DNA of 64,000 nucleotides from positions 1-64,000 of the forward strand of contig JAFTTH010000010.1 of the NCBI GenBank assembly GCA_017466885.1, in the 5' to 3' direction. The DNA comes from Oscillospiraceae bacterium. GTDB lineage: Bacteria; Bacillota; Clostridia; Oscillospirales; Ruminococcaceae. A model generated the notes under the pieces. That model was not told where the DNA came from, searched no databases, and saw nothing but the letters and a program-made list of their open reading frames with translations. This document shows, piece by piece, positions 49,456 to 58,855 of this stretch; within the stretch, counting starts at the first letter, position 1, and every line of letters starts with the position of its first letter. Position numbers and translations under genes: made by a program.

Positions 49456-51027
49456 TTATTTCTTCCGGATGATGGTAATAGTATTGGATCGGGTATTGCT
49501 GAAATAGGTCCAGCTGCGGAATTTCGCCGAAATGCCGATCGCTTTGACCTGCGCCTTTAAATCATCGCTGGAAGAGGGGAGCTTCTGAGAAATCTGGACG
49601 GAGCAGTAGTCGCCGGGCTCCATATGGGAGATCGCCTTTGCGATCTTTTCCTTGTCAGCGGTCAGGCTGGTGAATGCAAGCTTCTCCCGGACGAAATAAT
49701 TATCCGTGGTGGCGGTGCAGGAGGGCAGATCGTAGGCCTGCTCATCCTCAAAGGCGTGGTCGATCTTGATTTGTTTGGTAGGAATGAGGAAGTAATCGTA
49801 GAAAAGAGGTTTATCCGCCTCGGTCATACTGCCGATCCGGGGGTCATCCCAGGTGACATCCACCTGGTACCATTTGCCGTTGCACCGGACGAGATTCCAG
49901 GCGTGGCTCTCGGTCCGTCCTGAGGAGTTGGTGCCCTCGCCGGTGGCGATCAGTGCCTGAATACCGCACCGGTAGGCAAGATACTGGAAGGCCTTGGTAT
50001 ATCCCTCACAAAGAGCCTTTCCTTCCACAATGGCACCGTAAGCGGTGGCAACATTTTCTCCCTCTATGGTGTAAGTGATGTTTTTGCAGAGCCAATCGTG
50101 GACTCCCTTGAGAAGGAGATATTCGTCAGTGGTATTGGGGAGGGAGGAGATGATCTCCTTAACCTTCTTTTCCAGCTTGGCGTTACGGGTATCCCGCTGG
50201 GAAGGGGTGGCCGTGACATAAAGGCGGACAACGGTAACAACATCATTCCGTGTGCTCCAGCCGTACTGGTTGGCAAGACTGCAGACCTCTGGGTGATCTG
50301 CCCGGACGGCGAGAATGATCTCTTTAATATCGTCCACATCCACTGATACGTCAGAAAGGGAGATCTCACAGAACATTTTTCCGTTTTGGTCCTCCTTCAC
50401 CGAGGAATATTCCTTGGCACCCTTGAGGATGATATCGTACACCTTCTGCTCTTTCGAGGAAAGCTGGGCTCTGCCGTAGGGTGCGGGGGTGTCTCTGCCC
50501 GGGAAGGGGGTGACGGGCTTTTCCGGCTCCTTGGATGCCGTTGACTGGGAGGAGGTGGAGGAGACAGTCGGCTTGGAGCTGGTGGTGTCGGCGGAAGGCT
50601 TGGAGGAGGCGGTACTGGAGGTGGTGGTTGCAGGCTTGGAGGAGACGGTCGGTTTGGAGCTGGTCGCCGACTGAGAAGGAGTACCGGCAGAGGAAACCTC
50701 ATCCTCTTCCGGGAGAACCTCATCTTCCTCCGGGAGAACCTCATCTTCCTCTGGGAGAACTACATCTTCCTCGGGGAGCACTTCATCTTCCTCGGGAAGG
50801 ACCACGTCCTCTCCGGGGAGGAGGCTGCCGTCATCGGGAATTTGGTTTCCTTCGTCAGAGCCGGCCGAGGAGGAAACGCTCTCCTGGGAGGCTGCGGATT
50901 GGATTGGGGTGGAGTTGTTTGGGTCACCGGATGCGGCATTCTCCGGAAGAGCGGAGAAGTCGCAAGCTGCGCAGAGAAGAGTGATTGCGAGGATCGCTGC
51001 GAGAATTGCGGAAAGCTTGCCTTTCAT
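49456..51027 (-). CDS. Transglutaminase-like lipoprotein with acidic heptad repeats
   Basis: A 523-residue lipoprotein with signal end LLCAAC (Cys22). Residues about 70-111 are six tandem heptads of the type LPEEDEV. Residues about 112-170 are a Ser/Thr/Lys-rich linker. The transglutaminase-like domain (about 185-410) has the full triad: Cys340 in GKALCEGYTKAF, His375 in ESHAWN and Asp390 in VDVTWDD. The acidic repeat and linker look like a flexible spacer holding the enzyme away from the membrane, possibly binding cations. It is a paralogue of the 18286-19530 protein. The ATG at 51027 is best spaced from AGAAAGGG. It lies just downstream of trpS but with its own spacer. Confidence 0.85.
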   Translation of the reverse strand: MKGKLSAILAAILAITLLCAACDFSALPENAASGDPNNSTPIQSAASQESVSSSAGSDEGNQIPDDGSLLPGEDVVLPEEDEVLPEEDVVLPEEDEVLPEEDEVLPEEDEVSSAGTPSQSATSSKPTVSSKPATTTSSTASSKPSADTTSSKPTVSSTSSQSTASKEPEKPVTPFPGRDTPAPYGRAQLSSKEQKVYDIILKGAKEYSSVKEDQNGKMFCEISLSDVSVDVDDIKEIILAVRADHPEVCSLANQYGWSTRNDVVTVVRLYVTATPSQRDTRNAKLEKKVKEIISSLPNTTDEYLLLKGVHDWLCKNITYTIEGENVATAYGAIVEGKALCEGYTKAFQYLAYRCGIQALIATGEGTNSSGRTESHAWNLVRCNGKWYQVDVTWDDPRIGSMTEADKPLFYDYFLIPTKQIKIDHAFEDEQAYDLPSCTATTDNYFVREKLAFTSLTADKEKIAKAISHMEPGDYCSVQISQKLPSSSDDLKAQVKAIGISAKFRSWTYFSNTRSNTITIIRKK

Positions 51028-51049
51028 CAGGAACATCCCTTTCTTATTT

Positions 51050-52060
51050 TTATCGGATAAATCCGACCTTTTTATAAACCTTGCGCATGGTCCGTTCGGT
51101 AATGGACAGGGCCTTTTCGGCACCGGAGGAGGTGATGGCGAGGAGAGCATCCTTATCGGCACGGATCCGGGAGAAGTTATCCCGAACCGGAGCCAGATGG
51201 TCAGCCACTGCCTCACCCACAGCGGTTTTGAAGTCACCGTAGCCCTTGCCGTCAAACTCGGCCTCCGCCTCGGCAATCGTTTTGCCGGTAACGGTGGAAT
51301 AAATGGTCAGAAGGTTGTTGATGCCATCCTTTCCTTCGCCGTAACGGACGCAGGCATCCGAATCGGTCACCGCCCGACGGAACTTCCGGATAATGGTATC
51401 CTTATCGTCCAGAATGCTGATAAAGCCGTTGACGTTGGTATCCGACTTGGACATCTTCTTGGTGGGATCTGCCAGGGACATAATCCGGGCTCCCGCCTTG
51501 GGAATATAGGGCTCGGGAACGGTAAAGGTGTTCCCGTGGACTGCGTTGAACCGCTCGGCGATATTCCGGGCAAGCTCCAGATGCTGCTTCTGGTCAGCAC
51601 CCACCGGAACGAGATCTGCCTGATAGACCAGAATATCGGCGGCCATCAGCACCGGGTAGGTGAAGAGTCCGGCATTGACGTTATCCGCGTGGCGGGCGGA
51701 TTTATCCTTAAACTGGGTCATCCGGGAAAGCTCGCCGAACTGGGTATAGCAGGAGAGAATCCAGGAAAGCTCTGCGTGGGTATGCACCCCGCTTTGCAGA
51801 AACACAAGGCTTTTTTCAGGGTCCACACCGCAGGCCAGCACCAGGGCCGCCGCATCCAGGATACCGGAACGGAGAGCCGCCGTTTCCTGCCGGACGGTAA
51901 TGGCGTGGAGATCTGCGATCATATAGCAGCAGTTATATTCCTCCTGCAGGGTGACCCAGTTTTTGATGGCACCCAGGTAGTTGCCCAAGGTGAAAATTCC
52001 GGTGGGCTGAATGCCGCTGAGAATGATCTTCTTTTTCTGTTGCTCGGGTGTGTTGCTCAT
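51050..52060 (-). CDS. trpS: Tryptophanyl-tRNA synthetase
   Basis: TrpRS charges tRNA-Trp. The 336-residue class Ic enzyme has the HIGH equivalent in SGIQPTGIFTLGNYLGAI and KMSKS in DPTKKMSKSDTN. The tryptophan pocket lies in YPVLMAADILVYQADLVPVG (read in parts). Length is standard. Its ATG overlaps the tex stop codon by 4 bp (ATGA), so it is translated with tex. No T-box leader is present, which is unusual for trpS in Firmicutes but natural given the overlap. Confidence 0.96.
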   Translation of the reverse strand: MSNTPEQQKKKIILSGIQPTGIFTLGNYLGAIKNWVTLQEEYNCCYMIADLHAITVRQETAALRSGILDAAALVLACGVDPEKSLVFLQSGVHTHAELSWILSCYTQFGELSRMTQFKDKSARHADNVNAGLFTYPVLMAADILVYQADLVPVGADQKQHLELARNIAERFNAVHGNTFTVPEPYIPKAGARIMSLADPTKKMSKSDTNVNGFISILDDKDTIIRKFRRAVTDSDACVRYGEGKDGINNLLTIYSTVTGKTIAEAEAEFDGKGYGDFKTAVGEAVADHLAPVRDNFSRIRADKDALLAITSSGAEKALSITERTMRKVYKKVGFIR

Positions 52061-54213
52061 TTTGATATCCCCTTCATAGTCAGTGAAATGCGTTTTTTGG
52101 CCACATCCACGCCCAGGACGCGAACCTTGACCACATCCCCCACCTTCAGCACCTCGCCGGGGTGGCGGATAAATTTATTGCAGATCTGGGAGATATGGAC
52201 CAGACCGTCCTCATGGACGCCGATATCCACAAACGCGCCAAAGTCGATGACATTCCGGACGGTGCCCATCAGCTCCATCCCTTCCTTCAAGTCCTTCATC
52301 TCCATAACATCGGAACGGAGGAGGGGAGGGGGAAGTTCGTCACGGGGATCCCGCCCCGGCTTGAGAAGCTCGCTGATAATATCCCGCAGGGTGGGCTCAC
52401 CGACCCCTGCTTCTTCCGCCAAGGCGGCAATTCCGGCGGCCTCAGCCCGCTCCATCAGCGCATCAATGGCGCCGGCGCGAACATCTGCATCGGTATATCC
52501 GCAACGGGCAAGGAGGGTTTCTGCCGCTTTGTAAGACTCGGGGTGAACGGCGGTATTATCCAGGACATTCTTACTCTCGGCCACCCGGAGGAAGCCGGCG
52601 CACTGCTCGAAGGCTTTTTTGCCCAGCTTGGGCACCTTCAGCAGCTCGGAACGGCTTTTGAAAGCGCCGTTCTCTTCCCGGTAGGTAACAATATTTTTCG
52701 CAACGCCGCTATTGATTCCGGCGATATGGGAAAGCAGGGAAAGGGAGGCGGTATTCAAATCGGCACCAACGTTATTGACGCAGGATTCCACCACGCCGCC
52801 CAGGGCTTCGTCCATCCGGTTTTTGGGCATATCATGCTGATACTGGCCAACACCGATGGCTTTGGGGTCAATCTTGACCAGCTCCGCCAAAGGATCCTGC
52901 ATCCGGCGGGCAATGGAGACGGCGCTCCGGAGAGAAACGTCATAATCGGGGAATTCCGTTGCCGCCAGTTTGGAGGCCGAATAGACCGACGCACCCGCCT
53001 CGCTGACAATCAGATAAGAGACCTTCCGGTCCAGCTCTCCGATCAGCTCGGCCACAAACTGCTCCGATTCCCGGGAGGCGGTGCCGTTTCCAATAGAGAT
53101 GACCGAAACATTATGCTTTTCAATGAGAGCCTTCAGCTTGGCCTTGGCTTCAGCGATCTTTTTCTGGGGCGGGGTAGGGTAAACGACGGTGGTATCCAGG
53201 ACTCGCCCTGTTTCGTCCACTACGGCGATCTTGCAACCGGTCCGGTAGGCCGGGTCAAGACCCAGAGTCACGCATCCCTTGACCGGAGGCTGCATCAGGA
53301 GGTTGCGGAGGTTGACCGCAAAGACCCGGATCGCCTGCTCACAGGCATTCTCGGTCAGCCCGGAACGGATCTCCCGTTCAATGGAGGGGAAGATCAGCCG
53401 GTCAAAGGCATCCTCCGCCGCCTGGCGGACCGCTTCGTTGCAGGGGGAGTGGGTGTCCAGCACGGAATGATTATAAACAATGGCGAGTGCCCGCTCCCGG
53501 TCGGCCTCCACCGAGACCTTCAGGAACTCTTCCCGTTCCCCCCGGTCAATGGCAAGGATGCGATGTCCCGGAAGCTTGGCCACCGGCTCGGAAAAATCAT
53601 AATACATTTCATAAACGGAGGATTCCTCCTTGGCAGCCTTGGAGGAAAGGGAGCCCAGCTTCTGAATAAACTCCCGGAGAAGCTTCCGGATCAGGGCATC
53701 GTCCGAAATATTTTCAGCGATAATATCCTTGGCGCCGGCCAGGGCCTCCTCCGCTGTTTCCACACCCTTTTCGGGGTCAACATACCCCTCTGCAAGGACA
53801 ATGGGCTCGGCTGAATCGGGCTTTTGGGCAAAAATCTCCTCCGCCAGGGGCTCCAGACCCTTTTCCCGAGCCACCGAAGCGCGGGTCTTCCGCTTGGGAC
53901 GGTAGGGACGGTAAAGATCCTCGATTTCCGCAAGGGTTGCCGCGGCGGCAATGGCGGCGGCCAGCTCCTCGGTCATTTTTCCCTGCTCTTCAATGGAGGC
54001 GGAAACCTCCTCCCGGCGCTTTTCCAGCCCCCGCAGATAGGTCAGCCGCTCCGAGAGCTCCCGAAGCACCTGATCGTCCAGTGAGCCGGTTACCTCTTTC
54101 CGGTACCGGGCAATAAAGGGAATGGTATTTCCCTCATCAATGAGGGCAACAGTATTTTCCACCCGCTTTTGCTCCAGGTGAAATTCATTGCATAAAACGG
54201 CAAGAATATCCAT
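52057..54213 (-). CDS. tex: Tex-family RNA-binding transcription accessory protein
   Basis: A 718-residue protein, the standard Tex length. The N-terminal helical domain opens with ENTVALIDEGNTIPFIARYRKEVTGSLDDQVLRELSERL (read in parts). A YqgF-type RNase H-like domain includes LGLDPAYRTGCKIAVVDETG, a helix-hairpin-helix region lies around GINSGVAKNIVTYREENG, and a C-terminal S1 domain spans about 640-715. Tex binds nucleic acid and affects transcription. Its exact action is not settled. Promoter at 54277-54305. Confidence 0.95.
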   Translation of the reverse strand: MDILAVLCNEFHLEQKRVENTVALIDEGNTIPFIARYRKEVTGSLDDQVLRELSERLTYLRGLEKRREEVSASIEEQGKMTEELAAAIAAAATLAEIEDLYRPYRPKRKTRASVAREKGLEPLAEEIFAQKPDSAEPIVLAEGYVDPEKGVETAEEALAGAKDIIAENISDDALIRKLLREFIQKLGSLSSKAAKEESSVYEMYYDFSEPVAKLPGHRILAIDRGEREEFLKVSVEADRERALAIVYNHSVLDTHSPCNEAVRQAAEDAFDRLIFPSIEREIRSGLTENACEQAIRVFAVNLRNLLMQPPVKGCVTLGLDPAYRTGCKIAVVDETGRVLDTTVVYPTPPQKKIAEAKAKLKALIEKHNVSVISIGNGTASRESEQFVAELIGELDRKVSYLIVSEAGASVYSASKLAATEFPDYDVSLRSAVSIARRMQDPLAELVKIDPKAIGVGQYQHDMPKNRMDEALGGVVESCVNNVGADLNTASLSLLSHIAGINSGVAKNIVTYREENGAFKSRSELLKVPKLGKKAFEQCAGFLRVAESKNVLDNTAVHPESYKAAETLLARCGYTDADVRAGAIDALMERAEAAGIAALAEEAGVGEPTLRDIISELLKPGRDPRDELPPPLLRSDVMEMKDLKEGMELMGTVRNVIDFGAFVDIGVHEDGLVHISQICNKFIRHPGEVLKVGDVVKVRVLGVDVAKKRISLTMKGISK

Positions 54214-54276
54214 CGTTTTTTCGAAACCTTCCTGTCAAAATCCAGCGGCAACTGCCGCAAAGTTACACTCGGGTAC

Positions 54277-54305
54277 ATTATACTATATTTTGCAGGAAAT
54301 TGCAA
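54277..54305 (-). promoter_or_regulatory. Promoter of tex-trpS
   Basis: On the minus strand TTGCAA (54300-54305), 17 bp, perfect TATAAT (54277-54282). A small GCGGC/GCCGC hairpin lies in the leader at about 54245-54258. Confidence 0.8.
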
Positions 54306-54337
54306 GGGGGACGACGCCGCTCCCGAAGGGTAAAAAG

Positions 54338-54372
54338 AACGGAGCGGAAAGAGGATTCCTTTCCGCTCCGTT
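54338..54372 (-). terminator. Terminator of the nusA-infB operon
   Basis: A perfect 14-bp stem (54338-54351 with 54359-54372), followed on the minus strand by TTCTTTTTACC. It marks the end of the operon after nrnA. Confidence 0.9.
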
Positions 54373-54387
54373 TCTCATTTATAAAAA

Positions 54388-55356
54388 TCAGTCCTGCTCC
54401 CGGTTGGAGAGGAGACCCTCCACCGCCGCAATGAGAGCGGCTTTGGCCTGCGCAGGTGTTCCGGGGATGGTGCAACCCGAGGCGCGAATGTGTCCGCCGC
54501 CGCCAAAGAGGGCGCAAACGGCAGAGGCATCCAGCGTTTCGCCGGTGCGAAGGGAGATCCGACAGCAATCCTCCCGTTCCCGGATGGTGATTCCCACCTC
54601 GACCCCTTCGATCTGCTTGGGGATGGGAGGGATTCCCTCCAGCTCGCTTTCCACAGCACCGCATTGCTCCAGAATATCCCGGGTGACGGTGATAACAGCA
54701 CATTTTCCTTCGCAATAATATTCAATGGTGCTCAGCACCGCAAGCTCCACCGCCAGCCGACTGCGGGACTTGCATTCAAACATTCTGCGGTTGATATCCG
54801 CGCCGTCCACTCCGAATTCCAGAATTTCTGCGGCAATCCGATGGGTAGCAGGAGTCACGCTGGAATAGCGGAAGCATCCGGTATCGGTGGAGATGCCGGT
54901 ATAGCAGCAGGCGGCGATTTGAGTGGTCATTTCGCAGCCCAGCTCCCGGACCAGCCGGTAGATCATTTCACAGGTGGCGGAAAGACCGCCTTCCACCCAG
55001 CATTTCTTCGCGTAAGCGCGGTTGGAGCCGTGGTGGTCGATGCAAAGATCCACCTGATCCTTATATTCGCCCAGTCGGTTTCCCAGCAGGGCGGCATCCG
55101 CAACGTCCACCGCAACGATCATCTTGGGGGTAAAGTTCCGGTAAAGAAACCGCTCAAACCCCATATACCGATATTTATCGGGGATGGGATCGCTGCAGGC
55201 GAGGGCGACCCGTTTGCCCAGTCCTGCCAGCGCTGCACAGAGCGCCGTTCCGCTTCCGATGGTGTCGCCATCCGGCTTTTCATGGCAGAGGACGAGAATG
55301 TCCTCCCCCTGCCGGAGAAGGAGTGCCGCCTCCTGTTGGCTGATTTGTTCACTCAT
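54388..55356 (-). CDS. nrnA: Bifunctional oligoribonuclease/pAp phosphatase
   Basis: NrnA degrades oligoRNAs of a few nucleotides and dephosphorylates pAp. The 322-residue DHH-family protein has CHEKPDGDTIGSG, the VAVDVAD strand, the DHH motif in CIDHHGSN and a C-terminal DHHA1 domain ending GGGGHIRASGCTI. AAAGGATAAG precedes the ATG. It follows rbfA by 33 bp and closes the operon, as in many Firmicutes. Confidence 0.95.
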   Translation of the reverse strand: MSEQISQQEAALLLRQGEDILVLCHEKPDGDTIGSGTALCAALAGLGKRVALACSDPIPDKYRYMGFERFLYRNFTPKMIVAVDVADAALLGNRLGEYKDQVDLCIDHHGSNRAYAKKCWVEGGLSATCEMIYRLVRELGCEMTTQIAACCYTGISTDTGCFRYSSVTPATHRIAAEILEFGVDGADINRRMFECKSRSRLAVELAVLSTIEYYCEGKCAVITVTRDILEQCGAVESELEGIPPIPKQIEGVEVGITIREREDCCRISLRTGETLDASAVCALFGGGGHIRASGCTIPGTPAQAKAALIAAVEGLLSNREQD

Positions 55357-55389
55357 GCTTTCTTATCCTTTGCTTTTGTGATGCCGGGA

Positions 55390-55722
55390 TCAGCCGCGAA
55401 GAATCCGGCTGATCTCGGCGCTTTGGGCAATCGAATCATCTGCGATGAATTTGATCTCGGGAGAGCGGCGAAGCTTCATCCGGTGGTTGATTTCCCGCCG
55501 GACATACCCTGCGGCACTATTGAGCCCCGCAACGGCGCTTTTGGTCTGCTCCATCCCTTCGATCGAACTGATATAGACCCGGGCGAGGCTATAATCCGCC
55601 GAAAGATCCAGCTTGACAATGCTCAGCAGTCCGGTGATCCGGGGATCCTTCAGACTCCGCATAATGTCATAAATCTCCCGCTTCATATCCTCTGCGGCCC
55701 GATTCTGTTTAAAGGAAGCCAT
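55390..55722 (-). CDS. rbfA: Ribosome-binding factor A
   Basis: RbfA helps mature the 30S subunit, binding near the 5' end of 16S rRNA. The 110-residue protein opens with the family start FKQNRAAEDMKREIYDIMRSLKDPRI. The KH-like fold contains the DYSLARVYIS strand and the VRREINHRMKLRRSPEIKFIADDS end. AAAGGAGGAG precedes the ATG. It is between infB (20 bp) and nrnA. Confidence 0.95.
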   Translation of the reverse strand: MASFKQNRAAEDMKREIYDIMRSLKDPRITGLLSIVKLDLSADYSLARVYISSIEGMEQTKSAVAGLNSAAGYVRREINHRMKLRRSPEIKFIADDSIAQSAEISRILRG

Positions 55723-55742
55723 ACTGCTCCTCCTTTGGTTTA

Positions 55743-58220
55743 TTAGTCGGGACGATACTCTTCCATAATGAAGGCTTCGAAGATATCCCCTTCTTTAATA
55801 TCGGTAAATTTCTCTAAGGTTATACCGCATTCGTAGCTCTGGGCGACCTCCTTGACGTCATCCTTGAACCGCTTCAGGGAGCTCATCTTATCCTCCGAGA
55901 TAACGATACCGTCACGAACAACGCGGATCTCAGCATTCCGGGTGATCTTTCCGTCTGTTACGTAGCATCCGGCAACAGTGCCAACGTTGCTGATGCGGTA
56001 GGTTTGACGCACCTCGGCCCGTCCCAGAGAAACCTCCCGGAACTTGGGTGCCAGCATACCCTTCATTGCGGCCTGGATCTCCTCGATGCAATCGTAGATG
56101 ACCCGGTACATCCGCATATCTACGCCATCCCGCGCCGCGCTTTCCCGGGCGATATCATCAGGACGGACGTTGAAGCCGACGATGATTGCGTTGGAAACGC
56201 CGGCCAGCATAATATCCGACTCATTGATGGCGCCGACACCGCCGTGGATCACACGAACACGAACTTCATCGGTGGACAGCTTCTCCAGAGACTGACGAAC
56301 CGCTTCCACAGAGCCCTGAACATCCGCCTTGACGATGATGGAAAGCTCCTTCATTTCGCCTTCGGCGATCTGGGCAAAGAGGTTATCCAGGGTGACCTTC
56401 TGGTACTGACGGAAGACCTCCTCCTTCTGCTGATGACGGCGCTGCTCAACCAGCTCTCTGGCCAGCCGCTCATCCTCAACGGCGTTGAAGGCGTCACCGG
56501 CGGAGGGAACCTCGGCAAGACCGGTAATCTCAACGGGGGTGGAGGGGCCCGCCTCGGTAATGAGGACGCCCTTATCGTTGGTCATAGCGCGGACACGGCC
56601 CACCGAGGTGCCGGCGATGATAATATCGCCCTGGCGGAGGGTACCGTTCTGCACCAGCAGGGTGGCAACCGGGCCGCGGCCCTTATCCAGCTTTGCCTCG
56701 ATGACGGTGCCCTTGGCGTGACGATCGGGGTTGGCCTTCAGGTCCTTCATATCGGCAACCAGGTTGACCATCTCCAGCAGATCGTCCAGGCCCTGTCCGG
56801 TGAGGGCGGAAACGGGGACACAGATGGTATCACCGCCCCACTCCTCGGGAACAAGCTCATATTCAGTCAGCTCCTGCTTGACCCGGTCGGGGTTGGCGCT
56901 GGGCTTATCCATTTTATTGATGGCAACGATAATGCTGACCCCTGCCGCTTTGGCGTGGTTGATGGCCTCGACGGTCTGGGGCATAATGCCGTCATCCGCG
57001 GCAACAACGAGGATGGCAATATCGGTAGACTGGGCACCTCTCTGACGCATTGCGGTGAAGGCCTCGTGTCCGGGAGTATCCAGGAAGGTGATCTTCCGGT
57101 CGTCCATAGTTACCTGATATGCACCGATATGCTGGGTAATACCGCCCGCCTCGGTGGTGGTAACGCTGGAATGGCGGATGGCGTCCAAAAGGGAGGTTTT
57201 ACCGTGGTCAACGTGACCCATAACGCAGATGACCGGCCAGCGGGGCTGGAGGTTCTCTGCGGCATCCTCCGACTCGTCAATCAGCCGCTCCTCAATGGTA
57301 ACGATCACTTCTTTTTCAACCTTGGCACCCAGCTCCATCGCCACAAGGGAGGCGGTATCAAAGTCAATGACCTCGTTAAGGCTGGCCATAACGCCAACCA
57401 TCATCAGCTTTTTGATAACCTCGGAGGCGGTGACCTTCAGCCGGCTTGCCAGCTCCGAAACCACGATCTCATCGGGGATCAGAACCTTCAGCTGACGCTT
57501 TCTTGCCTTCTCCAGCTCCAGACGGCGGAGCTTCTCCTGCTCGGTCTCCTTCCGGGAGGAGAAGGGTTTACCCTTCTGCTGGGATTTCTGATTGATCTTC
57601 TGCTTGCCGCGGAAATCGTTTTTGCCGCCCCGCATTTCGGGCGCGATCCGCTCGTATTTTTCATTGTATTTATCCAGATCCACGTTGGTGGAGCGGGTAT
57701 CCACCCGGCGGAGGTTGGAGGAACGGGTGATGATCGTTCCGCCGCCGGTCGGCTTTGTAACGGTTCCCTCGTCCCGCGCCTTGACGGGAGCCTTGGGTTC
57801 CTGCTTCTTGGCAGGCTTTTTGGGTGCATTCTGGGGAGCGGGTTCTGCTTTCCCGGGAGCCTTCTGGGCGGGCTGGGCTGCGGCGGCAGGCTTCTGCTCC
57901 GCTTTTTTCTGCTCGGCGGGTTTATGCTCCTGCTTCGGGGCAGGCTTCTTGGCAGGAGCATCCTTTTTGGGCTCCTGCTTTTTGGGTTCTTCCTTTTTGG
58001 GCTCAGCCTTGGGCTGGGAAGCCATAGCAAAGTAGGCGTTGAGGTCCTTGACCTCGGTCTTCTGGGTATAATGCTCAAAGATGAAATTCAGCTCGTCCTC
58101 GGTCAGGGTATTGACCGACTTTTTTGTTTCGCCGAACTTTTCCTCAATCAGGGTGATGATCTCTTTATTATTCACCCCGAGATCTTTTGCAACGTCCCCA
58201 AGCTTATATTTAATAACCAT
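55743..58220 (-). CDS. infB: Translation initiation factor IF-2
   Basis: An 825-residue GTPase that places initiator tRNA on the ribosome. The ATG at 58220 ([21 protein letters not shown], the usual start) has AGGAGGAAAACTGAAT upstream. Residues about 70-160 are a low-complexity Lys/Pro/Ala/Gln region. The G domain has GHVDHGKT at about 335-342, DTPGHEAF and NKMDKPSAN. Domains II-IV follow, including the C-terminal initiator-tRNA-binding part. It starts 2 bp after ylxQ. Confidence 0.97.
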   Translation of the reverse strand: MVIKYKLGDVAKDLGVNNKEIITLIEEKFGETKKSVNTLTEDELNFIFEHYTQKTEVKDLNAYFAMASQPKAEPKKEEPKKQEPKKDAPAKKPAPKQEHKPAEQKKAEQKPAAAAQPAQKAPGKAEPAPQNAPKKPAKKQEPKAPVKARDEGTVTKPTGGGTIITRSSNLRRVDTRSTNVDLDKYNEKYERIAPEMRGGKNDFRGKQKINQKSQQKGKPFSSRKETEQEKLRRLELEKARKRQLKVLIPDEIVVSELASRLKVTASEVIKKLMMVGVMASLNEVIDFDTASLVAMELGAKVEKEVIVTIEERLIDESEDAAENLQPRWPVICVMGHVDHGKTSLLDAIRHSSVTTTEAGGITQHIGAYQVTMDDRKITFLDTPGHEAFTAMRQRGAQSTDIAILVVAADDGIMPQTVEAINHAKAAGVSIIVAINKMDKPSANPDRVKQELTEYELVPEEWGGDTICVPVSALTGQGLDDLLEMVNLVADMKDLKANPDRHAKGTVIEAKLDKGRGPVATLLVQNGTLRQGDIIIAGTSVGRVRAMTNDKGVLITEAGPSTPVEITGLAEVPSAGDAFNAVEDERLARELVEQRRHQQKEEVFRQYQKVTLDNLFAQIAEGEMKELSIIVKADVQGSVEAVRQSLEKLSTDEVRVRVIHGGVGAINESDIMLAGVSNAIIVGFNVRPDDIARESAARDGVDMRMYRVIYDCIEEIQAAMKGMLAPKFREVSLGRAEVRQTYRISNVGTVAGCYVTDGKITRNAEIRVVRDGIVISEDKMSSLKRFKDDVKEVAQSYECGITLEKFTDIKEGDIFEAFIMEEYRPD

Positions 58221-58222
58221 AT

Positions 58223-58537
58223 TCAGTTTTCCTCCTGTCGATTGGAAAGTATCCCCGAAAGGGCTTGTGCGAATCCCCGGTCTGTTACCGCGCAAACGCC
58301 GCAGCGCTTGCCCACGGCACCGGTCAGCTCCACCGAATCGGTGGGAAGGGGAAGGATCGGTATTTGGTCAATGGAGCAGAGGTATCGAACCCGGTTGACG
58401 GTCTTTTCCGAGAGGTCGGTGCTGAAAAGCACCAGCCGGGCAGTCCCCGAAAGGAGGGACTCCTTGACCGGATCAAACCCGGTGCAGAGTTTTCCGGCTC
58501 TCTTGGCAAGACCGAGAAGGGAGAGCGCTTTATTCAT
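58223..58537 (-). CDS. ylxQ: YlxQ, L7Ae-family RNA-binding protein
   Basis: A 104-residue protein of the L7Ae/L30e group ([44 protein letters not shown], read in parts), which binds kink-turn RNAs in relatives. The ATG at 58537 overlaps the end of ylxR by 8 bp, and infB starts 2 bp after it. This is the universal position of ylxQ in Firmicutes. The family's glycine and lysine residues are kept. Confidence 0.9.
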   Translation of the reverse strand: MNKALSLLGLAKRAGKLCTGFDPVKESLLSGTARLVLFSTDLSEKTVNRVRYLCSIDQIPILPLPTDSVELTGAVGKRCGVCAVTDRGFAQALSGILSNRQEEN

Positions 58538-58799
58538 TTTCCGCAACTTCCTCCTCCAGTCGGGCGTAAACCTCGGGGGGAATGGCGCAGGAGAAGCTCC
58601 GCTCCAGCCGCTTGGCCTTCTGAGCTTTCTTGACACATTCGCCGCAAGGGCAGATATAGGCGCCCCGGCCGGATTTTTTTCCGGTTTTATCGGCAGAGAT
58701 TTCTCCCTCGGGAGAGCGGACAATCCGCATCAGCTCCCGCTTGGGCTTCATCTCCCCGCAACCGACACACATCCGCATAGGGATCTTTTTATTCTGCAT
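58530..58799 (-). CDS. rnpM: YlxR/RnpM, RNase P-interacting protein
   Basis: An 89-residue DUF448 protein with MRMCVGCGEMKPKRELMRIVR, the GRGAYICPCGECVKKA block and two cysteine pairs. B. subtilis YlxR (RnpM) binds and modulates RNase P RNA. The ATG at 58799 gives the usual opening MQNKKIPMR and has AAGGA about 10 bases upstream. A GTG nine bases earlier directly abuts the site. It is downstream of nusA by 56 bp. Confidence 0.92.
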   Translation of the reverse strand: MQNKKIPMRMCVGCGEMKPKRELMRIVRSPEGEISADKTGKKSGRGAYICPCGECVKKAQKAKRLERSFSCAIPPEVYARLEEEVAENE

Positions 58800-58855
58800 A
58801 CGCTCCACATCCTTCGATGATCGTCCCCCATCTTCCGGGGGCTATGGGTTTGGGG

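Noticed and set aside
51050-52060. T-box leader for trpS
   Set aside because: trpS overlaps tex by 4 bp, so there is no leader space.
56004-58820. 938-codon open frame on the plus strand opposite infB, ylxQ and ylxR
   Set aside because: It is a mirror of the GC-rich infB gene. It has no ribosome site or recognisable domain, and the minus-strand genes are certain.
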